A stretch of 51,176 nucleotides of DNA from Candidatus Nomurabacteria bacterium RIFCSPLOWO2_12_FULL_40_42. GTDB lineage: Bacteria; Patescibacteriota; Minisyncoccia; Phycocordibacterales; UBA9973. The position numbers and the translations under genes are program-made. The notes beneath the pieces are model-generated. The model saw only the letters and a program-made list of their open reading frames with translations. It did not search any database and was not told the origin of the DNA. The DNA lies in the NCBI GenBank assembly GCA_001786195.1, contig MFVS01000024.1, positions 1 to 51,176 on the forward strand, written 5' to 3'. This document shows positions 5,515-12,615 of this stretch, piece after piece. Numbering within the stretch: position 1 is the stretch's first letter; each line of letters opens with the position of its first letter.

Positions 5515-7482
5515 ATGTACGTCGTCAAAAGATCCCATCACAATCCAATTCTTGTTCCCGATAAAGACCATTACTGGGAAGATTTTGCCACTTTCAATAT
5601 GAGCGTGGTGAAAGCTGGCTCTATGTTTTACGGCGTTTACCGAGCTATCTCGGCTCCGGATAGGCTGCGCACCCCGGAGAAGATTTCGATTATAGGCATC
5701 GGTCGGTGCCGGGACGGGGTGCATTTTGAAGAACGGGTGCCGTTTATCATCCCACAGGAAGACTGGGAAAAATACGGCTGTGAAGACCCGCGCATTACTT
5801 TTTTTGAAGGAAATTATTATATATTTTACACCGCGCTTTCCAAATATCCTTTCGAAGCAAGCGGTATTAAAGTCGCGGTCGCCATCTCTAAAGATCTAAA
5901 AAAAATCAAGGAACGGCATTTAGTAACGCCTTTCAATGCCAAAGCCATGACCCTTTTTCCGGAGCGCATTACCGGCAAAATCACCGTGCTATTTTCGCTC
6001 AACACCGATATACCGCCTGCGAAAATCGCCGTCGCGCAAATGGATCGGATCGAAGATTTGTGGAATCCAAAATTTTGGGAAGAATGGTCTAAGGATGTGG
6101 ACAAGCATGTCATCGATTTAAAAAAGTCTCCTTATGACCATATCGAAGTCGGCGCTCCGCCGATCAAAACTTCGTATGGCTGGCTTTTGGTGTATTCGCA
6201 TATTCAAAATTATTTTTCTTCTCCGGAAAATCTGGACCGCATATTTGGAATTGAGGCGGTGATTTTGGACTTGGATAATCCGCTCCGAGTTCTCGGGCGC
6301 ACCCGCGGTCCGCTCCTCGTCCCCCGGGAATCATACGAGCTTTTAGGTCATGTTCCAGATGTGGTTTTTCCTACCGGAGCGATTATCAAAAAGTCTGCTC
6401 GAGGCCTGCCGGGCGGAGATACGCTCTACATATATTATGGGGCGGCGGATATGACCAATTGCGTCGCCCATGTGAATCTGCACGATCTAGTGCGGACTAT
6501 GCTTCCGGGCTGGAGTTCACGTTATCATTTTGCGCGGGCGGCAGAGAACCCTATTATTACCCCTGACAAGACCCACCAGTTTGAAGCCAAGGCGACTTTT
6601 AACCCTGCTGTCATTCGTATACACCACACCACGCATATATTGTATCGAACCCTATCCAATGACAATACTTCTTATATCGGCTATGCCGCGAGCAAGGATG
6701 GGGTTCATATTGACGAGCGATTGTCTGAACCCATATATGGTCCACGGGAGGATTTTGAATTAAAGAAAATCTCTGGAGGTAATTCGGGCTGTGAAGATCC
6801 TCGGGTGACAAAAATAGGAAAAGTTGTTTATATGTGCTACACGGCCTTTGATGGCATAGGCCCGCCTCGAGTCGCAGTTACTTCTATAACCGAAAAAAAT
6901 TTCTTGCGTAAGAATTTTATATGGGAAAAACCGGTTCTCATAACCCCGGTTGGTTTTGATGATAAAGATACCTGCATTTTTCCGGAAAAAGTCAAAGGCA
7001 ATAATCAGAGTCAGTATTTTATTTTACACCGAGTTGGCAATGATCTTTGTGGGGATTATTTGAAAACGCTTAATTTTAAAAAAGACACAGTCAAAAAATG
7101 TATAAGAATTATAGGGCCTAGGATAAACAGCTGGGACAGTTCCAAAGTAGGTATCTCTGCGCCGCCCATAAAAACAAAAGCTGGCTGGCTGCTCTTGTAT
7201 CACGGTGTTTCCAAAAGTCACAATACTTATCGCATTGGAGCTATCCTCTTAGATCTCAAAGATCCAACTATAGTCCTTGCGCGCACGACTGATCCTATCT
7301 TTGAGCCGCAAGAACTGTATGAAAAAGTCGGGGTAGTCAACAACGTAGTTTTTCCCTGCGGGATGGCGGTAAAAGATGGCCTGCTTTATATTTACTACGG
7401 TGGGGCAGATACCGTGGTCGGAGTGGCCACCATCGAATTGGATATTGTTTTGGGAGCTCTTACGAGGGATGTGAAGAAGTAG
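5515..7482 (+). CDS. Tandem double-domain GH130 protein
   Basis: 655 aa containing two complete GH130 propellers: domain 1 about residues 5-335 (HNPILVPD, YGCEDPR, IYYGAADM) and domain 2 about 340-650 (ENPIITPD, SGCEDPR, IYYGGADTV). Domain 2 resembles the single-domain neighbour at 3770 (shared YTAFDG and AVTSI stretches) more than it resembles domain 1, so an old duplication and fusion is likely. Family chemistry is phosphorolysis, or in some members hydrolysis, of beta-mannosides. No signal peptide. One domain could be catalytic and the other substrate-binding, but both retain GCEDPR. GH130 proteins are normally about 300-400 aa, so this length is unusual. Confidence 0.88.
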   Translation: MYVVKRSHHNPILVPDKDHYWEDFATFNMSVVKAGSMFYGVYRAISAPDRLRTPEKISIIGIGRCRDGVHFEERVPFIIPQEDWEKYGCEDPRITFFEGNYYIFYTALSKYPFEASGIKVAVAISKDLKKIKERHLVTPFNAKAMTLFPERITGKITVLFSLNTDIPPAKIAVAQMDRIEDLWNPKFWEEWSKDVDKHVIDLKKSPYDHIEVGAPPIKTSYGWLLVYSHIQNYFSSPENLDRIFGIEAVILDLDNPLRVLGRTRGPLLVPRESYELLGHVPDVVFPTGAIIKKSARGLPGGDTLYIYYGAADMTNCVAHVNLHDLVRTMLPGWSSRYHFARAAENPIITPDKTHQFEAKATFNPAVIRIHHTTHILYRTLSNDNTSYIGYAASKDGVHIDERLSEPIYGPREDFELKKISGGNSGCEDPRVTKIGKVVYMCYTAFDGIGPPRVAVTSITEKNFLRKNFIWEKPVLITPVGFDDKDTCIFPEKVKGNNQSQYFILHRVGNDLCGDYLKTLNFKKDTVKKCIRIIGPRINSWDSSKVGISAPPIKTKAGWLLLYHGVSKSHNTYRIGAILLDLKDPTIVLARTTDPIFEPQELYEKVGVVNNVVFPCGMAVKDGLLYIYYGGADTVVGVATIELDIVLGALTRDVKK

Positions 7483-7505
7483 AAAAGTATGATATGATAT
7501 ATTAT

Positions 7506-7799
7506 ATGAAACCAGAATCATTTAAACCAATAAAAAATAGAATAGATGCCGAAAGAAATAAAAAAATCAAAGATATCTTGTTAAAATTAAGTGCCAGAGG
7601 AGACTATGAATATATGGATGAAATTGCAGAATTTTCTAGAAATTTAGAAAAAAAATACTCCGATGCCAGGAAACATATGATATTTCACGATTTAATAGGA
7701 AGTGGGTTACCTGCAACTTTCGAAGCAACATACGATGATTTTCCAGGTGAAGACTCAGTCGAAGAATTTGTGAATGACTTATCAAAAAAATATAAATAA
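7506..7799 (+). CDS. Hypothetical protein (small, charged)
   Basis: 97 aa from the ATG at 7506. I prefer this start to 7494 because TGA-TATGAT (7490-7498) forms an extended -10 box 7 nt before it, the pattern seen at many genes here. No family recognised. It is mostly helical and rich in K, E and D, with no membrane segment, and ends in DDFPGEDSVEEFVNDL. One nucleotide separates its stop from the start of the hibernation factor, so both are probably expressed together. Confidence 0.6.
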   Translation: MKPESFKPIKNRIDAERNKKIKDILLKLSARGDYEYMDEIAEFSRNLEKKYSDARKHMIFHDLIGSGLPATFEATYDDFPGEDSVEEFVNDLSKKYK

Positions 7800-7800
7800 T

Positions 7801-8196
7801 ATGCAAATAAATTTACTGGGTAAAAATATGGAGGTGACGGAGGCCATACGAGACTATGTGGTAAAGAGAGTTACTAATTTGGGGAAATTGCTCTCTCGGA
7901 TTGAAGAAGGGAAGGGGAAAGTGATGGTAAATTTTGAAGTTGGCAAGAGCACCAATCACCACAAATCAGGCGACATTTTTCATGCGGATTGTTTGATTAA
8001 AATAGATGGGAAAGAATTTTATGGCAGCGCTGACAAGGAAGATTTGTATGAAGCCGTGGATGCCGTCAAGGACAGTCTGTATAACGAAATAAATAAAAAC
8101 AAAGATCGAAAAAAGGCTCTCTTTAAGCGAGGGGCGCTCAAAATCAAAGAAATGATAAAAGGGATCTCTCGAAAAAATTCTTTTACTTCAAAATAA
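7801..8196 (+). CDS. hpf: Ribosome hibernation promoting factor (HPF/RaiA family)
   Basis: 131 aa from the ATG at 7801 (the track ORF starts upstream in the preceding gene). It has the S30AE/HPF N-terminal domain: INLLGKNMEVTEAIRDYVVKR, then the F.V...H...GD.F.AD..I...GK.FYG and DLYEAVDAVKD motifs. It binds the 30S A/P sites in slow growth and inactivates or protects ribosomes. It is longer than short HPF (about 95-110 aa) through a basic tail but lacks the C-terminal dimerisation domain of long HPF. It closes the forward cluster and converges with fmt. Confidence 0.92.
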   Translation: MQINLLGKNMEVTEAIRDYVVKRVTNLGKLLSRIEEGKGKVMVNFEVGKSTNHHKSGDIFHADCLIKIDGKEFYGSADKEDLYEAVDAVKDSLYNEINKNKDRKKALFKRGALKIKEMIKGISRKNSFTSK

Positions 8197-8225
8197 ATTA
8201 GTTACGTAATTAACTACGTAATAGA

Positions 8226-9068
8226 TTACATAACTCTATAATCAATTTCTTTTCCATTTTCCGGAATGATTTTTTCGATGATAAATTTATTATCTTCCAG
8301 TCTAGCTTTGGTGATTATTATTCTCCTGCCATTTTGAAAAAAGAAAGTTCTGGGCCAAAGAGCGTAGGCTCTGAATTTATTGTAATTTTTTATTGCATCG
8401 CCATCTAAATCAATGAGTCCATCTTCTTTTTTTATTTTTTTGCAGTAGGTTGCTTTGGAACCGTCTTGTTTTACCCCTACCCAGCCGGGGGTCTGTAAAA
8501 TTTTTACCAAAAGTTCTCCCCCGATTTTTACCAAGCGTTTGCGCAATTCCGGAGCTTTTTCGTCAGCAAAAATATTTACTTTTTCTTGGGCTATTATATC
8601 GCCAGAATCCAATTCATACGCCATTTTCTGGATGGTGACTCCTGTTTCTGTTTCTCCATTTAAAATAGCTGATTCAACAGGGGAAGCCCCGCGGTATTTT
8701 GGCAGAAGGGAATAGTGAATGTTTAAAGAGCCAAGTTTTGGCATATTTATAATTTTTTCCGGCAGGATTTTTCCATAGGCGATGACTATAAATAGATTAA
8801 ACTCAGCATCCCTACCCAACCTCCCCCTTGATAAGGGGGAGGTGCCGAAGGCGGAGGGGGTAATTTCCCCTGGCTGAATATACGGAATTTTATTTTCTTC
8901 AGCCCAAACTTTCACCGGCGGCGGAGTAACGAGCATTTTGCGCCCCTGCGGTTTGTCCATAGAAGTGACAATAAGCGTTGGCAAAAATCCTTCTTGTTTT
9001 AAAATCTCTAATGTTTCGGAAGCAACATCCGGCGTTCCAAAAAATACAAAATTTAAATTACTGCGCAT
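8226..9068 (-). CDS. fmt: Methionyl-tRNA formyltransferase
   Basis: 280 aa. Transfers a formyl group from 10-formyl-THF to Met-tRNAfMet for initiation. Motifs: FFGTPDVASETLE at the N-terminus, SLLPKYRGASPVESAIL with the catalytic region, and LDSGDII. The catalytic Asn/His pair normally lies in NIHYSLLP, present here as LNIHYSLLPK. The protein is shorter than E. coli Fmt (315 aa) because the C-terminal domain is reduced. A palindromic repeat is inserted in frame (8811-8863), adding about SAFGTSPLSRGRLGRDAE before the FNLFIVIAYGKILP strand. It follows def with a 5-nt gap, the usual def-fmt pairing. Confidence 0.95.
   Translation of the reverse strand: MRSNLNFVFFGTPDVASETLEILKQEGFLPTLIVTSMDKPQGRKMLVTPPPVKVWAEENKIPYIQPGEITPSAFGTSPLSRGRLGRDAEFNLFIVIAYGKILPEKIINMPKLGSLNIHYSLLPKYRGASPVESAILNGETETGVTIQKMAYELDSGDIIAQEKVNIFADEKAPELRKRLVKIGGELLVKILQTPGWVGVKQDGSKATYCKKIKKEDGLIDLDGDAIKNYNKFRAYALWPRTFFFQNGRRIIITKARLEDNKFIIEKIIPENGKEIDYRVM
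8811..8863. repeat. In-frame palindromic element in fmt
   Basis: The stem CTCCCCCTT/AAGGGGGAG with a 3-nt type loop and flanks CCCTACCCAAC and CCGAAGGCGGAGGGGG. Close relatives occur in tgt (35199-35245), dnaX (31151-31199), the DUF192 gene (37725-37777) and between dnaE and the next gene (15904-15975). The reading frame of fmt is kept. Confidence 0.85.
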
Positions 9069-9073
9069 GGAAT

Positions 9074-9658
9074 TTAATTTGGTTTCGGCTCTTCGGCTTT
9101 GACATCTTTGGCGTGGTCGATAAAGAGGACGCCGTTTAGGTGGTCTGTCTCATGCTGGAAAATCTGCGCGAGCAAACCCGCTGCGCCGCGAGTAAATTTC
9201 TTGCCGTTTTCATCGTAAGCGGTGACGGTGGCCTTGAGGGACCTCCAAGTCTTGCCGTATAGTGGGCGGACCGAAAGACAACCTTCAGGCATCCAAATTT
9301 TTTCCCGGGAAAGTTTAGAAATTTTTGGATTTATGAAAATTAAGTCTTTGGGAACAAAATCTTTCTGTGCGGGGTCGCTATCTGCGCCTTCTGGCGCAGC
9401 GCTGCTTCTCGGCTCGCCAACCTGCGAAACACCCCGTCCAGAAAATTTTGTTCCCAAAACTTTCCCAGACACCACAAAAATCCGCAGTGGATACCCAATT
9501 TGCGGCGCGGCGATAGCCACGCCGTCCCCCTGGCTTTTGAGCGCCTCAGACATTTCTCTTAATATTTTTTTTATTTTAGCTGTTTTTATGTCGCCGATGA
9601 CGACTTCTTTGGCGACTTTACGGAGTATTTTTTCTTCTTTTTGTAAAATTTTCTTCAT
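9074..9658 (-). CDS. def: Peptide deformylase
   Basis: 194 aa. Removes the N-formyl group from new proteins; metal hydrolase. All three motifs are present: GDGVAIAAPQIG (motif 1), EGCLSV (motif 2, Cys metal ligand) and QHETDHLNG (motif 3, HExxH). Length is slightly above the usual 170 because an element at 9369-9435 inserts about 30 residues (VSQVGEPRSSAAPEGADSD) between motif 1 and the next strand. The flanks of this insert are mutually inverted (TTGGGAACAAAAT / ATTTTGTTCCCAA), so the DNA forms one long hairpin. Upstream of fmt and downstream of hisS on the same strand. Confidence 0.96.
   Translation of the reverse strand: MKKILQKEEKILRKVAKEVVIGDIKTAKIKKILREMSEALKSQGDGVAIAAPQIGYPLRIFVVSGKVLGTKFSGRGVSQVGEPRSSAAPEGADSDPAQKDFVPKDLIFINPKISKLSREKIWMPEGCLSVRPLYGKTWRSLKATVTAYDENGKKFTRGAAGLLAQIFQHETDHLNGVLFIDHAKDVKAEEPKPN
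9343..9460. repeat. Long-hairpin element in def
   Basis: The core at 9369-9435 (GCGGGGTCGCTATCTGCGCC ... ACACCCC) is about 80 percent identical to 35521-35586 in tgt. The core ends are themselves complementary (GCGGGGT/ACACCCC), and the bordering codons form an outer stem, TTGGGAACAAAATCTTTCTG against CAGAAAATTTTGTTCCCAA. The gene stays open through it. Confidence 0.85.
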
Positions 9659-9665
9659 AATTCTC

Positions 9666-10964
9666 CTACTTCATTTCCTTTAAGTATTCCAGCAATTTTG
9701 GTAGTTTGACTGTATTTTGTGAACGGTTACTCATATCCCGCACGATGACAGAATTATCCAATGCTTCCTTAACTCCAAAAATAAGGGCGTAAGGAATATT
9801 AAGTCGTTCGGCGATGGCGAGCTGGCTCCCTAGGCTGTCTTTCGAAAGAGACTGGGCTATCGGAATATGGGCCTTGCGGAGTATTTCAATTATGTTCAAG
9901 CTTTTTAACCTTGCCTCACTCCCAAGCTGAATGAAATAAATTTTTGGTTTCTTTAATATGCGTGGTGCCAGTTTCTTGTACCAAAGGGAGGCGATGATCC
10001 GGTCGACGCCGATAGATATCCCTACTGCAGGCACGTCTTTTTTTGATCCGATTTGGCGAGCCAAATAGTCATAGCGTCCGCCGCCCGCGAGTGTTAGCGG
10101 CGCGCCGTTTTCTCCGCCTGTTTCCTCGATAATTTCAAAAACAGTGCGGGTATAATAAGAAAGTCCGCGCACTAAATTTTTATTTATATTGTACCCAATA
10201 TTCATTTCTTCCAAATATTCCAATACCTCTTTAAAATGTTTTTTACAGGCAGGACAGAGGAATGAAATCGAGTCCGGGGCATTTTTGTTTATCTCCTTCG
10301 TTTTTTCTTCTTTAGAGTCGAGGATGCGCAACGGATTTATTTTTAAACGTTTGCGGTCAATGGGAGCCAAGTCGTCCACGTGCCTTCGATAATAGCCAGC
10401 AAGTTCTTTGATATAAACATTTCGGCATTCTTTGTCCCCGATGGAATTTAAATCAATCGAAAGATTTTCAGCTCCTGCCTCTTCTAGAATACTTATCCCG
10501 GTTTTAATCACGAGCGCATCCATAATGCTTTTATCACTGCCAAGCGAATCCAGGTCAAACTGCCAAAATTGCCGATAACGGCCGCGCTGGGGTTTGTCAT
10601 GCCTGAACACCGGACCGTATTGGTAGAGCATAACAGGCTGAGGGAAGGTCTGCATTCCGTGTTCGATATAAGCGCGCGCCAACGGAGCGGTGTGTTCTGG
10701 TCGAAGCGCCAAATGGTCTCCGCCTTTGGTTTTTAGCGTATACATTTCTTTGTCCACGATGTCAGTGCCTTCGCCTATTCCGGAGGTAAAAATTTTTTCA
10801 TTTTCCAATATAGGAGTCTCAATTGGCTTAAAACCATAGTATTCCGCCACCTCTTGAGCTTTTTCAAAAAAACCCTGAAAAGCGTAATATTTTTCATTCA
10901 TCAAATCTCTCATTCCTTTGGGCGAGGCAACGTCTTGATTTATATTTTTTATATTTTTTTTCAT
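9666..10964 (-). CDS. hisS: Histidyl-tRNA synthetase
   Basis: 432 aa class II aminoacyl-tRNA synthetase, normal family length. Motif 2 region LRPEHTAPLARAYIEHG, the histidine-specific GLSYYTRTVFEI and GGGRYDYLARQIG, and motif 3 AVGISIGVDRI are all visible. The C-terminal anticodon-binding domain covers about residues 335-430 (IYFIQLGSEAR...). Starts at ATG 10964 after an A/T-rich leader. 7 nt separates its stop from the def start, so they probably share a transcript. Confidence 0.97.
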   Translation of the reverse strand: MKKNIKNINQDVASPKGMRDLMNEKYYAFQGFFEKAQEVAEYYGFKPIETPILENEKIFTSGIGEGTDIVDKEMYTLKTKGGDHLALRPEHTAPLARAYIEHGMQTFPQPVMLYQYGPVFRHDKPQRGRYRQFWQFDLDSLGSDKSIMDALVIKTGISILEEAGAENLSIDLNSIGDKECRNVYIKELAGYYRRHVDDLAPIDRKRLKINPLRILDSKEEKTKEINKNAPDSISFLCPACKKHFKEVLEYLEEMNIGYNINKNLVRGLSYYTRTVFEIIEETGGENGAPLTLAGGGRYDYLARQIGSKKDVPAVGISIGVDRIIASLWYKKLAPRILKKPKIYFIQLGSEARLKSLNIIEILRKAHIPIAQSLSKDSLGSQLAIAERLNIPYALIFGVKEALDNSVIVRDMSNRSQNTVKLPKLLEYLKEMK

Positions 10965-10997
10965 AATTTTACTTGTTCCGTAGTGAGCTTTGCTCTA

Positions 10998-11603
10998 CTA
11001 CTGGGATTGTTTATCTGATTTTTGATATTGGCCTGGAGATACTCCTATTTTTTTTAGCGGCAGTAAACGCAAGAATGCTTTTCCAGTAATAAATTCTTTT
11101 TTGACCGGCCCCCAAGATCTCGAATCAGAACTGCTACTTCTGTTGTCTCCCATTACAAAATACTCATCACTTGCGAGAGCCACATGTGCATCTATTCCGC
11201 CGATATTTTTTACAAAAGGTTGGTCTAATTCAAACCCGTCCGGATGTTCGTTATTTGTAATTGTGACTTTATTTTGGCTGCTTTCCACGTCGACGGTTTC
11301 ATTTGGTAGGCCGATTATTCTTTTGATGTAATAAACATAAGTTGGTTCAAGCGAGTTGCCAGTTTGATGTTTGAACACTACGACGTCATATCTTTTTGGG
11401 TTGCCTAGTTTATAGGATATCTTATCGACAATCAAATAATTCGCATTATCGAAAATGGGGACCATCGAACTTCCTAATACTACAAACGGTTCCGCCACGA
11501 GAAGGCGAATAGGGACAACTATCAGTATCGCTATGATAGTGAACCGCAAAAGTTCCCAGAATGACTGTCCCTTGGTCGGTTCTTCTATTTTCGTCGGTTC
11601 CAT
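10998..11603 (-). CDS. lepB: Signal peptidase I
   Basis: 201 aa from the second Met of the track ORF. Membrane-bound serine protease that cleaves signal peptides. One N-terminal membrane segment (LLRFTIIAILIVVPIRLLV), then GSSMVPIF with the catalytic Ser, YDVVVFKH...YYIKRIIGLP with the general-base Lys, and GDNRSSSSDSRSWGPV. I chose 11603 over 11636 because TGC-TATATT (minus strand, 11619-11611) is an extended -10 box 7 nt before this ATG, while the longer form would place the promoter inside the gene. Divergent from pth; 34 nt behind hisS start. Confidence 0.93.
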   Translation of the reverse strand: MEPTKIEEPTKGQSFWELLRFTIIAILIVVPIRLLVAEPFVVLGSSMVPIFDNANYLIVDKISYKLGNPKRYDVVVFKHQTGNSLEPTYVYYIKRIIGLPNETVDVESSQNKVTITNNEHPDGFELDQPFVKNIGGIDAHVALASDEYFVMGDNRSSSSDSRSWGPVKKEFITGKAFLRLLPLKKIGVSPGQYQKSDKQSQ

Positions 11604-11610
11604 GTCAATG

Positions 11611-11619
11611 AATATAGCA
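11611..11619 (-). promoter_or_regulatory. Extended -10 promoter of lepB
   Basis: Minus-strand TGCTATATT followed by 7 nt and ATG. It decides the start at 11603 and predicts a leaderless mRNA. Confidence 0.65.
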
Positions 11620-11689
11620 TAAAATGTCCTTGACATAGTCGTTAAATTTGTGGTATAACTAGAATCTATAACCCAGAACCTAGAACTTT

Positions 11690-11698
11690 TGCTATCAT
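11690..11698 (+). promoter_or_regulatory. Extended -10 promoter of pth
   Basis: TGCTATCAT with 6 nt to the ATG at 11705. No good -35, as expected for an extended -10 element. Confidence 0.65.
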
Positions 11699-11704
11699 GT
11701 AATC

Positions 11705-12232
11705 ATGAAATTAGTCGCTGGTTTAGGCAATCCGGGAAAAGAATACGAAAACACACGGCACAACACCGGGCGAATTGTGGTTGGACTGGTGGAAAAAAAA
11801 TTGGAAGACCAAAAAATAAAATTTATTACTCCGGATAATTTTATGAATAATTCCGGTAAGGCCGTCGCCCCATTAGTTAAAACAAAAAAAGATTTGGAAA
11901 ATTTGGTGGTGGTCTATGACGATATTGATCTGCCGCTCGGGAAAATAAAAATTTCCTTCAACCGCTCCGCCGGAGGGCATAATGGTTTGGGTTCAATAAT
12001 CAAAGCTCTCAAAAGCCAAGAATTTTTGCGTATTAGAGTTGGTATTTCTCCCGCCACTCCCAAGGGCGTAGCAAAGAAACCAAAAGGGGAAAAAGCGGTG
12101 ATAAACTTTATTCTAGGTGAATTCAAAAAATCCGAATTGGAAACAATCAAAAAACTTTCCAAAAAAGTCAGCGAAGCAATTGAAACTATTTTCGCCGAAG
12201 GCAAGGATAAAGCAATGTCTCTTTACAATTAA
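11705..12232 (+). CDS. pth: Peptidyl-tRNA hydrolase
   Basis: 175 aa, somewhat below the usual 185-195. Releases peptides from stalled peptidyl-tRNA. Seen: GLGNPG.EY..TRHN (with the catalytic His), FMNNSGKAV, YDDIDLPLGK (catalytic Asp), GGHNGL and RIRVGI. Compared with E. coli Pth about 20 residues between the RHN helix and the FMN motif are missing, a region that normally contacts substrate RNA. The gene stands alone on the plus strand, divergent from lepB and convergent with the dnaE unit. Confidence 0.95.
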   Translation: MKLVAGLGNPGKEYENTRHNTGRIVVGLVEKKLEDQKIKFITPDNFMNNSGKAVAPLVKTKKDLENLVVVYDDIDLPLGKIKISFNRSAGGHNGLGSIIKALKSQEFLRIRVGISPATPKGVAKKPKGEKAVINFILGEFKKSELETIKKLSKKVSEAIETIFAEGKDKAMSLYN

Positions 12233-12411
12233 AATAACCATTGACAGGGAATTATATGAAGCTTATAAAATAATGCGTAGCTATGGTGTTTCGGATAACG
12301 ATCTTTTTACTTGAACATGTTTTTAAACTGTAAACTAACTATTTAGCATTAATAAGCGGTCGCGCACTAATGCTATACTAATGCTATTCAGATTTATTTG
12401 CTTCTGAATAT
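12233..12411. other. Intergenic pth/dnaE convergence region
   Basis: An out-of-frame peptide just behind pth (ITIDRELYEAYKIMRSYGV) looks protein-like but has no start, so it may be a gene remnant. There is a direct repeat ACTAATGCTAT (twice in 12366-12388) and a weak hairpin ATTCAG/CTGAAT. No clear terminator. Confidence 0.4.
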
Positions 12412-12588
12412 TTAGTGAGGGTATGTCCTATTTCTATCTTCTTGCTCTTCGCGCATTTCCTCAACCACAAGTTCTTTTTCTTCGGGATCTAGTTTAGTAT
12501 TTGGACATTTCTTCTCTCTCTTTTTTAAAATATTTTTTTCTAATTCTCTCTTTGTTTTTTTAATTAAATCTAATTGCTCTAATGACAT
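12412..12588 (-). CDS. Small hypothetical protein behind dnaE
   Basis: 58-aa ORF, too short for the ORF track: MSLEQLDLIKKTKRELEKNI..., ending EEMREEQEDRNRTYPH. It is predicted to be almost entirely helical and highly charged, with a single Cys and no membrane segment. It lies on the same strand, 27 nt after the dnaE stop, and could be read from the dnaE transcript. No ribosome binding site stands out and no family is recognised. Its amino-acid composition looks like a real protein rather than antisense noise. Confidence 0.5.
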   Translation of the reverse strand: MSLEQLDLIKKTKRELEKNILKKREKKCPNTKLDPEEKELVVEEMREEQEDRNRTYPH

Positions 12589-12615
12589 TTTTTTAAAAAA
12601 AGTAATTAATAAAAT

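Noticed and set aside
12117-12314. 65-aa ORF overlapping the pth end
   Set aside because: Mostly a shadow of pth; only the last 25 residues look protein-like and they have no own start or family.
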